From JACCXG01 sp963785755 (lineage in GTDB: Bacteria; Acidobacteriota; Vicinamibacteria; Vicinamibacterales; 2-12-FULL-66-21): a DNA stretch of 64,000 nucleotides. The stretch spans positions 1 to 64,000 of the forward strand of contig CAWAXG010000037.1 of assembly GCA_963785755.1 (NCBI GenBank), read 5' to 3'. The notes under the pieces are model-generated. The model saw only the letters and a list, made by a program, of their open reading frames with translations, did not search any database and was not told the DNA's origin. This document shows, piece after piece, positions 54,531-63,985 of the stretch (position 1 is its first letter; the number at the start of each line of letters is the position of its first letter). Both the position numbers and the translations under genes were made by a program.

Positions 54531-55644
54531 ATGAGAGTCCGTCATCGACTTGCGTCTGCGCTACTCGTCCTTTGCTCAACCGCTGCGCAACCGGTCCACG
54601 CCCAATCACCCGCGCAGACAACGTTACCGACCGTTGAATCAGGTGCGATCAACGGGGCACCGTTCCGGATCGAGATCCCACCGAACTGGAACAAGGGGCT
54701 CGTCATGTACGCGCGCGGATACCGCCCGGCGGGAGGTCCGCCCTGGAACCCGGAGGATCCGCAATCGAATCAGCGGCGAGCCGTGTTCCTGTCGCGGGGC
54801 TTTGCCTTCGCCGAATCAGGTTACAGCGCCAATGGCTGGGCCGTGAAAGAGGGGATCGAAGACACCGAAGCGCTTCGACGCTACTTCGTGACGAAGTACG
54901 GAAAAGCATCCGAAACATACATCACGGGTGGCTCGATGGGCGGCCACATCACCATCGCCACCATCGAGCGTTACCCCGAAGCGTACCAGGGCGCGCTTCC
55001 CATGTGCGGCCAGCTCGGCGCCGCCGTTGATTTCCTGAACAACGCGGTGTTCGACATGCTGGTCACGTTCGAGGCGTTGTTCCCGGACACCATCGGTCCG
55101 CCGTATCACTTCAGCGCGGAAATATCCGCGACGGTGAAGGCGGCAATTGCGGCGCAGCCCGAACGGGCCGCGAGATATGCGCAGCGCTTCTCGCGCACCG
55201 TCACGGATTTGCCGGACGTGCTCCGGTTCTTCCAGGCGATCGCAACCGAGCTCAAACAGAGGGCCGGAGGAAACCGTTCGACAATCGCAATCGTATCTAC
55301 GTAGGGTTCGGCGACGATGCCGCGCTGAACCGCGTCGTGAAACGATATGCGGCTGATCCCGCCGCACGCGAATACATCAGTCGGTACCAGCATCCCCAAC
55401 CGGGCGCACCCTGGATCCGGTCCTCACAATTCACACAACGACGGATCCAATTGTGCTCGCCAGCGACGCCACAGCGTACGAAACGCTGGCCGCGCGTGCC
55501 GGATCGTCCGACCGGTTCGTCGCGCGTTTCGTCGACCGTGCTGGTCACTGCAACTTCACCGCGGCGGAGACCGGCGGCGCGTTCGACGCGCTGCGGGCAT
55601 GGGCACGAGAGGGACGGCGGCCCGCTGGCGGAGAACAGAAGTAA
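54531..55644 (+). pseudogene. Tannase-like alpha/beta hydrolase, two frame breaks
   Basis: ATG 54531 follows TGGAGG by four to five bases; signal peptide up to AQPVHAQ. Frame 1 (54531 to about 55275) gives FRIEIPPNWNKGLVMYARGY, S135 in GGSMGGH, and MCGQLGAAVDFLNNAVFDML. Frame 2 (about 55275-55410) gives NRIYVGFGDDAALNRVVKRY and ISRYQHPQPGAP. Frame 3 (about 55412-55644) gives LDPVLTIHTTTDPIVLASDA and DRAGHCNFTAAE with the catalytic histidine. All parts of a secreted serine hydrolase are present in order, so the breaks near 55275 and 55410 may be sequencing errors. Taken as intact the protein would have about 370 residues. Substrate unknown; related enzymes cleave phenolic or acyl esters. Confidence 0.72.
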
Positions 55645-55719
55645 CGATTCGGGCGCGCCGCTACCAAAACCAGCCGCTCGTTGCGAGGGCGACAGGATGC
55701 TCGACAAACGCCAGGCGCC

Positions 55720-56940
55720 TCATTGATATCTGAGAGCCTGAGCCGGATCGAGCCGTGCCGCCTGCCGCGACGGATAAATGGTCGCGACGAAGCAGATGGC
55801 GATCGCCGACGCAATCACGACGGCGAAATCGAGCGGCTGCAGTTTGAACGGCATGTAGGAAATATCGTAGACATCCACCGGCACCGAAATGAGCTTGTAG
55901 CGATCCAGCACGAAGATCAGCGCCAGACCGGCGAGCGCGCCCGCGGCTGTGCCGACCAGCCCGATGATCAGTCCCTGGAGCATGAAGATCCGCCTGATGC
56001 TGCTGGCGGGACTGCCCATCGTCTTCAGGATGGCGATGTCCCGGCTCTTCTCCATCACCAGCAGGATCAGCGAGGCCACGATGTTCAGCGCCGCGACCAT
56101 CACGATCAGGCCGATGGCGATCGATATCGCCATCTTCTGGAGCCACAACAAGGAGAACAGACTCCTGTTCCTGTCGCCCCACTCCTCGGCGATGTACTCG
56201 GCGCCGTAGCGCGCCACGATCTCGTCCACGACTTCCTGGGCGCGGAACATGTCATCCACGCGCAGCTCGATATAGACCGGCGCTTCCGGGCCGAGAATCC
56301 GCCGCGCCACGTCGAGGCTGGTGAATCCATAGCCGGCGTCGTACTGGTACAAGCCGAGGCTGAAGATACCGGCGATCTCGAAGCGTTTCGGCCTGTAGGT
56401 CTGCATGAATGACGTCAGGTCGCCTTGCGGCGTGATCAGCTGAATCTCGTCTCCCACGTCGACCGAGAGCTGCCCGGCGAGATCGGTGCCGATCAGGATT
56501 CCAGGCACCTCGTCTGGTCCGCGGTTCAGACCGTCGGCCGAACCCTTCTTGATCGAGTTCTGCAGCTGGGTCACCGTCCGCTCACGGACCGGATCGATCC
56601 CCTTGAGCTCGACGAAGCCATCCCCTTTCGCGCTCCTGATCAGGCCCCTGCCGACCGCCGCCGGCGCGGCGCCGATCACGCGAGGGATCGCCATCAGCTT
56701 CTTGATGTCCTGCTCGGCGTTCTGGACGCCGCCGACTCTGTAGACGTAGACGTGGGCAGCGGAGCCGACGATGCGATCGCTCAGCTCGCCCCGAAAACCG
56801 GTCATCAGCGCGAGCGCAATCAGGAGCGCCATCACGCCGACGGCGACGCCGAGCACCGAGATCAGGGAAATCAGGGAGATGAGGGCCTGCTTCCGCCGCG
56901 CGAGCAGGTATCGGAGGGCGACGAAGAGTTCAAATGACAT
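55720..56940 (-). CDS. LolC/LolE-type ABC transporter permease
   Basis: 406 residues, normal for LolC/LolE. N-terminal helix (LISLISVLGVAVGVMALLIA), a periplasmic domain (GFRGELSDRIVGSAAHVYVY ... VEVAGIFSLGLYQYDAGYGF-like), and three C-terminal helices (AISIAIGLIVMVAALNIVAS; GLIIGLVGTAAGALAGLALI; FAVVIASAIAICFVATIYPS) ending RQAARLDPAQALRYQ. In this family the permease extracts lipoproteins from the inner membrane with LolD. No LolD ATPase gene is next to it here. Clearly different from the ADOP permeases: single rather than duplicated module. Confidence 0.87.
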   Translation of the reverse strand: MSFELFVALRYLLARRKQALISLISLISVLGVAVGVMALLIALALMTGFRGELSDRIVGSAAHVYVYRVGGVQNAEQDIKKLMAIPRVIGAAPAAVGRGLIRSAKGDGFVELKGIDPVRERTVTQLQNSIKKGSADGLNRGPDEVPGILIGTDLAGQLSVDVGDEIQLITPQGDLTSFMQTYRPKRFEIAGIFSLGLYQYDAGYGFTSLDVARRILGPEAPVYIELRVDDMFRAQEVVDEIVARYGAEYIAEEWGDRNRSLFSLLWLQKMAISIAIGLIVMVAALNIVASLILLVMEKSRDIAILKTMGSPASSIRRIFMLQGLIIGLVGTAAGALAGLALIFVLDRYKLISVPVDVYDISYMPFKLQPLDFAVVIASAIAICFVATIYPSRQAARLDPAQALRYQ

Positions 56941-56994
56941 TTCCGATTTGATTTCGTCAGCGCACCAGGAAGATCGTACTAAAAGAAAAAACCT

Positions 56995-57016
56995 CCCGCC
57001 TCCCGTCCTCCCTGTT
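56995..57016 (+). repeat. Dispersed ACTCCCGTCCTCCCTGTT-type repeat
   Basis: Plus strand reads CGCCTCCCGTCCTCCCTGTT, between the LolC/E start and the convergent-side end of the permease gene. Confidence 0.55.
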
Positions 57017-57068
57017 GAATAGTAAGGTGCCCGGCGTGAATTCCCCCTCGAATCGGGCTAACTCTCCA

Positions 57069-59715
57069 TTACTCACTACGCAGGACGACCACCGGATCGA
57101 CGCGCGCCGCGCGGCGCGCCGGGAAGTAGCTGGCGGCCAGCGTCGTGACGATCAGCAGCAGGGCGGTCGCGACGAGCGTGACGGGATCGCGCTCGGTGAC
57201 GCCGAACAGCAGCGTCGAGAGCAGGCGCGTGGCGGCCAGCGCGCCGAGCAGTCCGGCGATCACGCCGATCGATGAGATTGAGAGCGCGCCCCGGATCACC
57301 TGACGGAGGACATCCAGCCGCTGCGCGCCAAGCGCCAGGCGGATGCCGAGCTCTCGAACGCTGCGCGTGACGTCGAACGACACCATGCCATACAAGCCGA
57401 TGCAGGACAGCACGAGCGCCAGGACGCTGAAGGCGCTCGAGAGCATCGCCAGCAGCTGCTCACGCACCAGCGTCGTCGCGATCTGCTGCTCCATCGTACG
57501 GATGTAGTCCACGACGGCGTGATTGTTCACGGCGCGGACTTCGCCGCGCACGGCCGCGGCGAGTTGCGACGGGTCCTGCCGCGTCCGCAATGCCACGGTC
57601 AGCAGTCCTTCCGGCTCGGACAGTTGCGACAGCGGCGTGTAAACCGTCATCGGCGCTTCTTCGCGAAGGCTGCGCTGGGTCGCATCCTCGACGATCCCGA
57701 CGATCGTCATCGGGCTGTCTTCGCCCTTGAAATAGTGGATGCGCCGGCCGATCGGGTCGTCGTTGCCGAAGAAGAAGCGCGCCAGCGCTCGATTGACCAC
57801 GGCGGTCTTGTCTGCCGCCGCCGAGTCGCGGGAGTCGAAGACCCGTCCGGCGACGACGGCGATGCCGAGCGTGCGGAAGTAGTCGGGCGACACCATGTTG
57901 GTGAAGACGAACCGCGCGTTCTGCGGGCGAGGCTCCGAACCGGGTACTTCGAGCGGACGTGCGTTGCCGCGCGAGTTGACCGGGATGTTGCGCGAGCAGG
58001 AACCGGAGATCGCCGCGGCGCGGCTGACGAACCGTTCGAGGACCTGATCGCACAAGCCGGGCATCTGCTCGGCGGGGACGGACGTTCTCCGGACATCGAG
58101 CGAGAACAGCAGGAGGTTGTTGCGATTGAATCCGCTGTCGCGCGTTTCCAGATTCCGCAGCGTGCGGCCGAGCAGGGTGGCGGCGGCGACCAGGAGTACG
58201 CACAGGCCAATCTGCGCGGCGACGAGCACCTTCCTCATCGACCATCGTCTGCCTCGTTGCTGAATCGATCCGCTCTTGAGCGCGGGCGTCAAATCGACCC
58301 GCGTGGAGCCGATCGCCGGCGCCAGGCCGAACAGGATGCCGGTGAGCACCGAGACCGCGATCGTGAACGCCAGTACCGAGGGAGTTCGGTCGAAGATCCA
58401 GGAGCGTCGGGGTTGGCCCGGTCTCGACGAGCGCGACAACTGACGCCAGGCCGAAGCGCGCAAGGGCGAATCCGAGGGCGCCGCCCATCAGGGCCAGCAG
58501 CACGCTCTCGGTGAGGAACTGGCGGACGAGCCGAGGCCGGCTGGCGCCGATCGAGAGCCGCACCGCCACTTCCTTCGCTCTTGCCGTGCCGCGGGCCACG
58601 AGCAGGTTCGCGACATTGGCGCACCCGATCAGCAGCACCACGCCTACCATCGCCATCAACACCTGGAGCGACAGCGAATACTGATCGCGCAGACCTCCCG
58701 TGCCGCGGTCGGCCGGAATCAACGACGCGTGCACCGCATCCCAACCGGGAATCGTCCGCAGCCAGACGCTCTGCGGCTCGGCGATGTACTGCTGGAACAG
58801 CGCATCGATCGCCGAGGCTGCCTGCGCCTGTCCGACGCCGGGTTTCAGCCGCGCCACGATAGGCATGTCACCCAGCCAGGTTCCATGATTCGTCAGCAGG
58901 TCCGGCGCGTCGAGCGTCCTGACCGCCAGCGGCAGCGTGATGTCGATGCGAGTGCCGGGATCGAGACCCGTGAAGCCGGGACCAGTGACGCCCACGATCG
59001 CGATCGGTCTGCCGTCGATGCTCAGGCTGCGCCCGAGGACCGCCGGATCCCGGCCGAACTTCCGCTCCCAGTAGCCGTCGCTGATCACGGCAATCAGCGA
59101 ATCCTGTCCGGCGCGGTCGTCCTCGGCGAGGAACCCGCGACCGAGCGTGATCGGGACGCCGAGCACGGCGTGATAGTTGCCGCTGACGAACTGACCGCGG
59201 GTCGCTTCGACGCCGTCGCCGGCTGCCACCCTGAACGTGGCGCGCGCGTAGCAGGTCGTGCCGGCGAACAGGTCGGTTCGAGCGCGGATGCGCTCGTAGT
59301 ACGGATAGTTCGACGACGGGGAGGACCGCTGGGCGCCGTGCGCGACGAAAACCAGTTCGTCAGGATCGTGCATCGCCATCGTCCGCAGCATGATCGCTTC
59401 GAACAGGCTGAAGATCGCGGTGTTCGCGCCGATGCCGAGCGCGAGCGTCAGGACGATGACCGCGGCGAACCCGGGATTGCGCCGGAACGTGCGCAGCGCG
59501 TAGCGCACGTCCTGGTGGATCTCTTCCAGTCGCGGCCACGTCCACACCGCGCGCGCCGCTTCTTTCGCCAGCGTGACGTTGCCGAACGCGATCAGCGCCT
59601 GCCGGCGCGCTTCGTCCGGCGGCATGCCGCGATCGATGTTGTCCTGCACTTCGCGCTCGAGGTGATCGCGGATGTCCGCCTCGAGGCCGTTCAGCGCACG
59701 CTGTTTGCGCGTCAT
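57069..59715 (-). pseudogene. ADOP-family ABC permease with PadR-linked prefix, one frame break
   Basis: About 880 residues in two frames. N-terminal frame (59715 to about 58395): the prefix ALNGLEADIRDHLEREVQDN with MPPDEARRQALIAFGN, typical of PadR-associated members; first helix (FAAVIVLTLALGIGANTAIF); first periplasmic domain; FtsX block 1 (VVLLIGCANVANLLVARGTA); ends ETGPTPTLLDLRPN. C-terminal frame (about 58400 to 57069): SVLAFTIAVSVLTGILFGLA, second periplasmic domain (TNMVSPDYFRTLGIAVVAGR), FtsX block 2 and RAARVDPVVVLRSE. It starts four bases after the PadR gene and is co-transcribed with it. Its last 752 bases are the source or sister of the fragment at 52879-53630. Confidence 0.82.
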
Positions 59716-59719
59716 CGTC

Positions 59720-60073
59720 TTATTCCTGAGCCGCGGGCCTGAGGATACGCGCGATCGCCGCGGCCAGCTTGTCCCACTTGCTGGTCTCGATGTCGAGCTG
59801 CTTGCGCCCCTTCGCCGTGAGGCTGTAGAAGTTCGCGCGCCGGTTGTTCTCGGAGGCCCCCTCGGCGTAGGTGATCCAGCCGCGCTTGATCAGGCGATGC
59901 AGCGCCGGATACAGCGAGCCTTGTTCGACCTGCAGGACGTCCTCCGAGCCGCGTTCGATCGCCTTGGCGATGGCGTGGCCGTGGGCGGGTCCGAGCCGGA
60001 GAGTGCGAAGGATCAGCAGGTCCAGCGTGCCCTGCATGAGCTCGATGCGCTCGCGAGTTCGTCTGGTAGTCAT
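59720..60073 (-). CDS. PadR-family transcriptional regulator
   Basis: 117 residues. LMQGTLDLLILRTLRLGPAH is the signature start of PadR regulators, followed by the winged helix (GSLYPALHRLIKRGWITYAE) and a C-terminal dimerisation helix (YSLTAKGRKQLDIETSKWDK). Gene order PadR then ADOP permease, four bases apart, is common in acidobacteria and suggests that PadR represses the pair until a ligand or toxic compound releases it. A 9-bp inverted repeat overlaps its start codon. Confidence 0.92.
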   Translation of the reverse strand: MTTRRTRERIELMQGTLDLLILRTLRLGPAHGHAIAKAIERGSEDVLQVEQGSLYPALHRLIKRGWITYAEGASENNRRANFYSLTAKGRKQLDIETSKWDKLAAAIARILRPAAQE

Positions 60074-60108
60074 TCTAGGCGAGACGATATTGGTCCCGAC
60101 CTAGAATG
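60071..60108. promoter_or_regulatory. Inverted repeat at the PadR start, probable operator
   Basis: CATTCTAGG (60071-60079) and CCTAGAATG (60100-60108) are exact complements around ACGATATTGG. The left arm contains the ATG of padR in reverse. Bound PadR would block the promoter of the PadR-permease operon and could also affect the divergent NRDE gene at 60150. Confidence 0.6.
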
Positions 60109-60149
60109 TCAAGGTGAGCAAAAGATCGCCACTTGGTACTTGTTAAGCC

Positions 60150-60911
60150 GTGTGTACGGTAACTGTCGTGCCGCGACCAACCGGGTTCCGCCTTGTCTGC
60201 AATCGCGACGAGCAGCGGACCCGGCCGCCGGCCGAACCGCCCGAGCTTCGCCAGATCGAGGGCATGACCACGATGTGGCCCCGCGATCCGTTCAGCGGCG
60301 GTACGTGGATTGGCGTGAACGCAGCCGGTCTGGTCATGGCCGTTCTCAATCGGCGCGATCGCGTGAAGAGGCCGCATCCCGGGGCGCGTATGCGAAGCCG
60401 CGGCACGATCATTCCGTCATTGCTCGGCCTCGAGAGTCTGGAATCGGCAGTGGCCCGGGCAGTGCGTCTGCCCGCCGCCGACTTCGAGCCCTTGACCCTG
60501 CTCATCGTCGATCGATCGCGGGTCGCGGTACTCAGAAACTCACGGTCGCGATTCACCGTCAGAACCCGCCTGCTCAACCGGCCGCTGGTCTTCACCTCGT
60601 CCTCGTTGGGCGATCACGTCGTGCGCCAGCCGAGACACGCGCTATTTGCCAGGCTCGTCGAGCACGCTCGATCGCCGTTGCGCGGGCAGGCCGCGTTCCA
60701 TCGACACCGCTGGCGCGATCGGCCGGAGCTCAGCGTCTGCATGTCGCGAGCCGACGCGCGCACCGTCAGCAGAACGCGGATTGATGTCGAGGGGGACGGA
60801 GCCGACGTTCATATCGAGTACAGGCCGCTGACCGGGCGCCTGGTGACACCGACCCACGGGTCGTCTGCCGCCCAGTCCGACGGTTTGGTCCCAGCCCCTC
60901 CGGCAGCATAG
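60150..60911 (+). CDS. NRDE/TANGO2-family protein
   Basis: 253 residues from GTG 60150. The start MCTVTVVPRPTGFRLVCNRD shows Cys2, the likely N-terminal nucleophile of an Ntn-hydrolase-type fold, and CNRDE, the motif that names the family. GTWIGVNAAGLVMAVLNRRD is the next conserved block. TANGO2 proteins are linked to heme and lipid handling in eukaryotes and bacteria; the bacterial role is not settled. Divergent from the PadR gene with 76 bases between. Confidence 0.87.
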   Translation: MCTVTVVPRPTGFRLVCNRDEQRTRPPAEPPELRQIEGMTTMWPRDPFSGGTWIGVNAAGLVMAVLNRRDRVKRPHPGARMRSRGTIIPSLLGLESLESAVARAVRLPAADFEPLTLLIVDRSRVAVLRNSRSRFTVRTRLLNRPLVFTSSSLGDHVVRQPRHALFARLVEHARSPLRGQAAFHRHRWRDRPELSVCMSRADARTVSRTRIDVEGDGADVHIEYRPLTGRLVTPTHGSSAAQSDGLVPAPPAA

Positions 60912-61108
60912 TTGCACGCTTGGCGGTTTCAACAAGGTCGGACTGGCGGCGCGTTTCCTTGCCACACGCTCACGCTTGAAACACGAGGCTTTTGCGGGAC
61001 TTCCGGCTTCCCGGTTAGTCGGATTTCGAGCTCATCCTGAACTCACGCGGTTCCACCTACGTACTTTTTTCACGGTGTGTTCGAACCGGCGACGGGGGAG
61101 TGGACCGA

Positions 61109-63832
61109 ATGGTCAGATCCGCTGATATCCGCCCAGATCGGTCGCCCGCGACGCGGTACGCGGTCGCCCTCATCGCGGTGGCGGCGGCAAGTGCGCTGCA
61201 GTATTCCCTTCAGCCGCTGGTAGGGGAGCGGTTCCCGCTGGCGACCTTTCCCATCGCGGTCGTTGTCGCTGCATGGTTCGGCGGTTTTGGTCCGGCCCTA
61301 CTCGCGACGGTCGGCGGCAGCCTCGCGGCCACCTATCTGTTCCTGCCTCCAGTCAACACGCTTCGGATTGTCGGTCGCGGCGATGTCGCCTCATTGATTG
61401 TCTTTGCGATTGTCGGTCTGCTGATTGCCCTTGCCGTGCACCATTTCCGGCAACGAGCACAGCTGGAGCGTGAAGCTCGGGTCGAGGCGGAGCGCCGGCT
61501 CCGTCAGATGGATCATCTTCGCCAACTCACCTCGATCCTGCTCCAGGCGCGAACGCCGGCAGACGTCATTGCCACCAGCCTCCCTGAACTGCTCCATGCG
61601 GTCGAGGCGCGAGCCGGCGCGCTCTTCCTCACGTCCGAGGATGGCAGTGAGTGTCAACTGGCGCATGCCGTCGGCTACGGCGACACCGCGGCGGCAGCCG
61701 CGCAGCGGTGGCCACTGGCGTCCGAATCGCCGCTTGCCGAGGCCGTGCTCCGACGCGAACTGGTCGTTATCGAGTCATCGCCCGGCAAGCTTCGCGTCCC
61801 TCCCTCTGTGTCCGGCAGTCCCTTCCTCGAGTTTCACGATGGCGACGTCGTCGCGCCGCTGATCGCCGGGACGAAGGCGATCGGCGCCATCGTCTTCGCC
61901 GTCGCCCCGGCGCGATCGTTCGGCGAAGACGATCGGGAATTCCTGATGCGCGCCGGGCGCTACACCGCGCAGGCGCTCGAGCGTGCGCGTTTGTACGACT
62001 CGGCCGAACGGGCGCGCGCCGACGCGGAAGCGCAGCGGGTGAGAGCGGATTCGGAACTGCGCGAGCGGCACAAGGCCGAGGACGCGCTGCGCTTGAGCGA
62101 GGCGCGATACCGGACACTGGCGGCGCGCACCAGCCGCTTGTACGCACTGAGCGCGGGGCTGTCGGAGTCGGTGTCGCTGAATGCGGTCGCGAGAGTGGTC
62201 GTGCGGCATGGCAAGGTCGTGGTGGGTGCGGCCGCCGGCTCGGTCGCGCTGCTGGTCGACGGCGGCGCGCAGTTCGAGGCGCTCTACGCCGAGGAATACG
62301 GTGCCGCGGCCAGCGACTCGCCGCGGCGCTATGCCGCCAGCCCCGGGCTGTGCTCGACCGCGGCGGTTCAGACGCATCGGCCGATCTTCATTGGATCGTT
62401 CGTCGAGTGGCAGCAGAAGTATCCGGAGTCCGCGTCGATTGCCGCCGATGGCGGCTACGTGTCCTCGGCCACGCTGCCGCTGCTCGCCGATGGCTCGTCG
62501 CTCGGCGTGCTGTCGTTCCATTTCACGGTTCCGGTCAATTTCGACGAGGAGTACACCGCCCTGCTCACGTCCGTGGCGCAGCATTGCGCGCAGGCGCTGG
62601 ATCGTGCCCGGCTGTACGAGACGACGGAGCGGGCGCGCGCAGAGGCCGAGGCGGCGAATCAATCGAAGGATGATTTCCTCTCGACGATTTCGCACGAGCT
62701 GCGGACTCCGCTCAACGCGATGCTCGGCTGGGCCGCGATGCTCCGCAGCGGGTCGGTCGACGCGAGTCGAACGCAGCGGGCGATTGAAGCGATCTTCAAC
62801 AACGCCACGCGGCAGGGGCGCCTCATCGAGGAGCTGCTCGACGTCTCGCGGATTGTCGCCGGTCGCGCGACGTTCGATCCGCAGAACGTCGATCTCGGCG
62901 AGAACATCCGCGGCGCGGTCGAGGCCATGATGCCGCTCGCGGCGGCGAAAGGGGTCGAGGTCTGTTTCGAGCCGTTGCCCGGGATCAACGTGGTCGCCGA
63001 TCCGCGGCGTCTCGAGCAGGTGTTCCTGAACCTGCTCTCGAACGCCGTGAAGTTCACGCCGCGCGGCGGCCGGGTCACCGTCGAGGTGAAAGCCGCCGAG
63101 GGATCCGCCGAAGTGCGCGTCGCCGACACCGGCGCCGGCATCGACCTCGCCTTCCTTCCGCATGTCTTCGAGCGGTTCCGCCAGGCGGACAGCGCGCCGA
63201 CCCGGAGCGCCGGCGGTCTCGGGCTCGGGCTGTTCATTTCGCGTCACCTCGTCGAGGCGCAGGGCGGCACGATCCGGGCGGACAGCGAAGGTCCCGGCAG
63301 CGGGGCGACCTTCACGCTGACGATGCCCGCCGGCGTAGGCGCGAGCGCCTCCCGCCACATGACGCCGAACGCCGCTGCGGGTACGCCGCCGGAGCAGGAA
63401 GAACCGATGCCGGTGCTCGACGGCATCTCGGTCCTCCTCGTCGACGATGAACCGGACGCCCGCGAGGTCATGGCCTCGGCCCTCGAGTCCTGCGGCGCGA
63501 CGGTGATCTCCGCCTCGTCTGCGCGCGAGGCGCTCGAGACCCTGGCGTCCACGGAGATCGATCTCCTGCTGTCCGACATCGCGATGCCCGGACAGGACGG
63601 CTATGAGCTCATTCGCGACATCCGCGCGATGCCCTCCGCCCGCCTCGCCGCGATCCCCGCTGCGGCGGTCACCGCGCACGCCCGGGATGACGAACGGGAG
63701 CGCGCGCTGTCGGCGGGCTTCCACATGCATCTGACCAAGCCCGTCCACCCGGTCGCGCTCGCCACCGCCGTCGCCTCGCTCGCGACGTCGAAAGCCGGCG
63801 TGTCGGGCGGCCGCCGCACCAAGTCCATCTGA
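61109..63832 (+). CDS. Hybrid histidine kinase with DUF4118, two GAF domains and receiver
   Basis: 907 residues from ATG 61109, eight bases after GGGGGAG; a GTG at 61100 would overlap that site. Three or four membrane helices at about 15-115 (VALIAVAAASALQYSLQPLV; FPIAVVVAAWFGGFGPALLA; IVFAIVGLLIALAVHHF) form a DUF4118/KdpD-like sensor. GAF-like domains at about 145-295 and 340-500. HisKA with SHELRTPLNAMLGW (phospho-accepting His), HATPase with NLLSNAVKFT, DTGAGI and GGLGLGLF. The receiver starts ISVLLVDDEPDAREV; the phosphorylated Asp is in LLSDIAMPGQDGYE, and the conserved Lys in HLTKPVHP. Phosphorelay would pass from the HisKA domain to its own receiver; no output regulator is adjacent. 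Confidence 0.92.
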   Translation: MVRSADIRPDRSPATRYAVALIAVAAASALQYSLQPLVGERFPLATFPIAVVVAAWFGGFGPALLATVGGSLAATYLFLPPVNTLRIVGRGDVASLIVFAIVGLLIALAVHHFRQRAQLEREARVEAERRLRQMDHLRQLTSILLQARTPADVIATSLPELLHAVEARAGALFLTSEDGSECQLAHAVGYGDTAAAAAQRWPLASESPLAEAVLRRELVVIESSPGKLRVPPSVSGSPFLEFHDGDVVAPLIAGTKAIGAIVFAVAPARSFGEDDREFLMRAGRYTAQALERARLYDSAERARADAEAQRVRADSELRERHKAEDALRLSEARYRTLAARTSRLYALSAGLSESVSLNAVARVVVRHGKVVVGAAAGSVALLVDGGAQFEALYAEEYGAAASDSPRRYAASPGLCSTAAVQTHRPIFIGSFVEWQQKYPESASIAADGGYVSSATLPLLADGSSLGVLSFHFTVPVNFDEEYTALLTSVAQHCAQALDRARLYETTERARAEAEAANQSKDDFLSTISHELRTPLNAMLGWAAMLRSGSVDASRTQRAIEAIFNNATRQGRLIEELLDVSRIVAGRATFDPQNVDLGENIRGAVEAMMPLAAAKGVEVCFEPLPGINVVADPRRLEQVFLNLLSNAVKFTPRGGRVTVEVKAAEGSAEVRVADTGAGIDLAFLPHVFERFRQADSAPTRSAGGLGLGLFISRHLVEAQGGTIRADSEGPGSGATFTLTMPAGVGASASRHMTPNAAAGTPPEQEEPMPVLDGISVLLVDDEPDAREVMASALESCGATVISASSAREALETLASTEIDLLLSDIAMPGQDGYELIRDIRAMPSARLAAIPAAAVTAHARDDERERALSAGFHMHLTKPVHPVALATAVASLATSKAGVSGGRRTKSI

Positions 63833-63956
63833 TCGTCCCCGGTTCGCCGGCACGGTCGGAAGGAAAAGCGGCCGTCTTCACTTGAGTTGCCAGTGGACGC
63901 CGGGCGAGCCGGTCATCGCGTTACATCAGGGCTGATCTGATCCGCCGCCGGGTGTT

Positions 63957-63985
63957 CTTCCGCCTGAAGGCGGAAGCCACGAAGT
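63957..63985. repeat. Palindromic element CTTCCGCCTGAAGGCGGAAG
   Basis: CTTCCGCCTGAAGGCGGAAG then CCACGAAGT, downstream of the histidine kinase. Same element as 51432. No gene is visible in 63833-64000. Confidence 0.8.

Noticed and set aside
61775..63853. Minus-strand open frame of 692 codons opposite the histidine kinase
   Set aside because: Antisense shadow; the plus strand holds HisKA, HATPase and receiver motifs in order.
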